In this document: positions 5,319-5,355 of the stretch, piece by piece
Layout: every line of letters begins with the position of its first letter
Numbering within the stretch: the stretch's first letter is position 1
NCBI GenBank assembly: GCA_017938785.1
Contig: JAGBAU010000202.1
Location: 1-5,355, forward strand
Origin: Clostridia bacterium
Lineage (GTDB): Bacteria > Bacillota_A > Clostridia > Christensenellales > Aristaeellaceae
DNA: 5,355 nt
Direction of reading: 5' to 3'
Made by a program: the position numbers and the translations under genes
Notes under the pieces: model-generated
Database searches by the model: none
The model's input: only the letters and a program-made list of their open reading frames with translations
What the model was told of the DNA's origin: nothing

Positions 5319-5355
5319 GAAATCGGGCCCGGCAAGAATGGGCCCGATTTCTTTC
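5319..5355 (+). terminator. Second tandem rho-independent terminator (cut by window edge)
   Basis: A perfect 12-bp stem is formed by 5319-5330 (GAAATCGGGCCC) and 5340-5351, with a 9-nt loop GGCAAGAAT (5331-5339), followed by the start of a T-rich tail (TTTC) at the window edge. The loop differs by one base from that of the terminator at 5247, although the stem sequence differs. It is read as a back-up terminator on the plus strand; no plus-strand gene lies between the two. The minus-strand reading has a poorer T-run. Confidence 0.72.

Overview
The window reads as chromosomal DNA from a fairly GC-rich, low-oxygen Gram-positive lineage, most likely a gut-type Clostridia member. The evidence is strong AAGGAGG-type ribosome binding sites on nearly every gene, a Cys-lipobox substrate-binding protein, consensus sigma-A-like promoters in an AT-rich intergenic region, and a regulator-potABCD layout familiar from Firmicutes. 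The taxonomic call is inference from style, not from a marker gene.

Layout. Positions 1-466 (minus strand) hold the N-terminal 155 codons of a ChvE-like periplasmic-type monosaccharide-binding protein that runs off the left edge. Positions 467-811 are a divergent control region. It carries a near-perfect minus-strand promoter for the sugar-binding gene (536-565), two overlapping plus-strand promoter candidates (692-720 and 719-747), and a pair of related 17-bp dyads (644-660 and 763-779) that look like operators. From 812 to 5203 five plus-strand genes form one tight operon: an XRE-cupin regulator (GTG start at 812), potA (ATPase), potB and potC (permeases) and potD (substrate-binding lipoprotein). 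Gaps are 30 nt, 3 nt, a 4-nt overlap, and 28 nt. After potD come a short hairpin at the stop codon and two tandem rho-independent terminators (5247-5295 and 5319-5355). No gene is visible from 5204 to the right edge.

How it works together. PotD would capture spermidine/putrescine-type polyamines outside the membrane, PotB and PotC form the channel, and a PotA dimer drives import with ATP. The XRE-cupin protein probably senses the polyamine or a related small molecule and controls its own operon through the two dyads. One dyad lies just downstream of the predicted transcription start, a repressor-like position.

I see no previously undescribed system. The points most worth a second look are regulatory: the paired operators, a regulator start codon that long-ORF calling would place inside the promoter, and two terminators that share a loop sequence but not a stem sequence. 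The sugar-binding protein also has Ser where its Gram-positive relatives carry the lipobox Cys.
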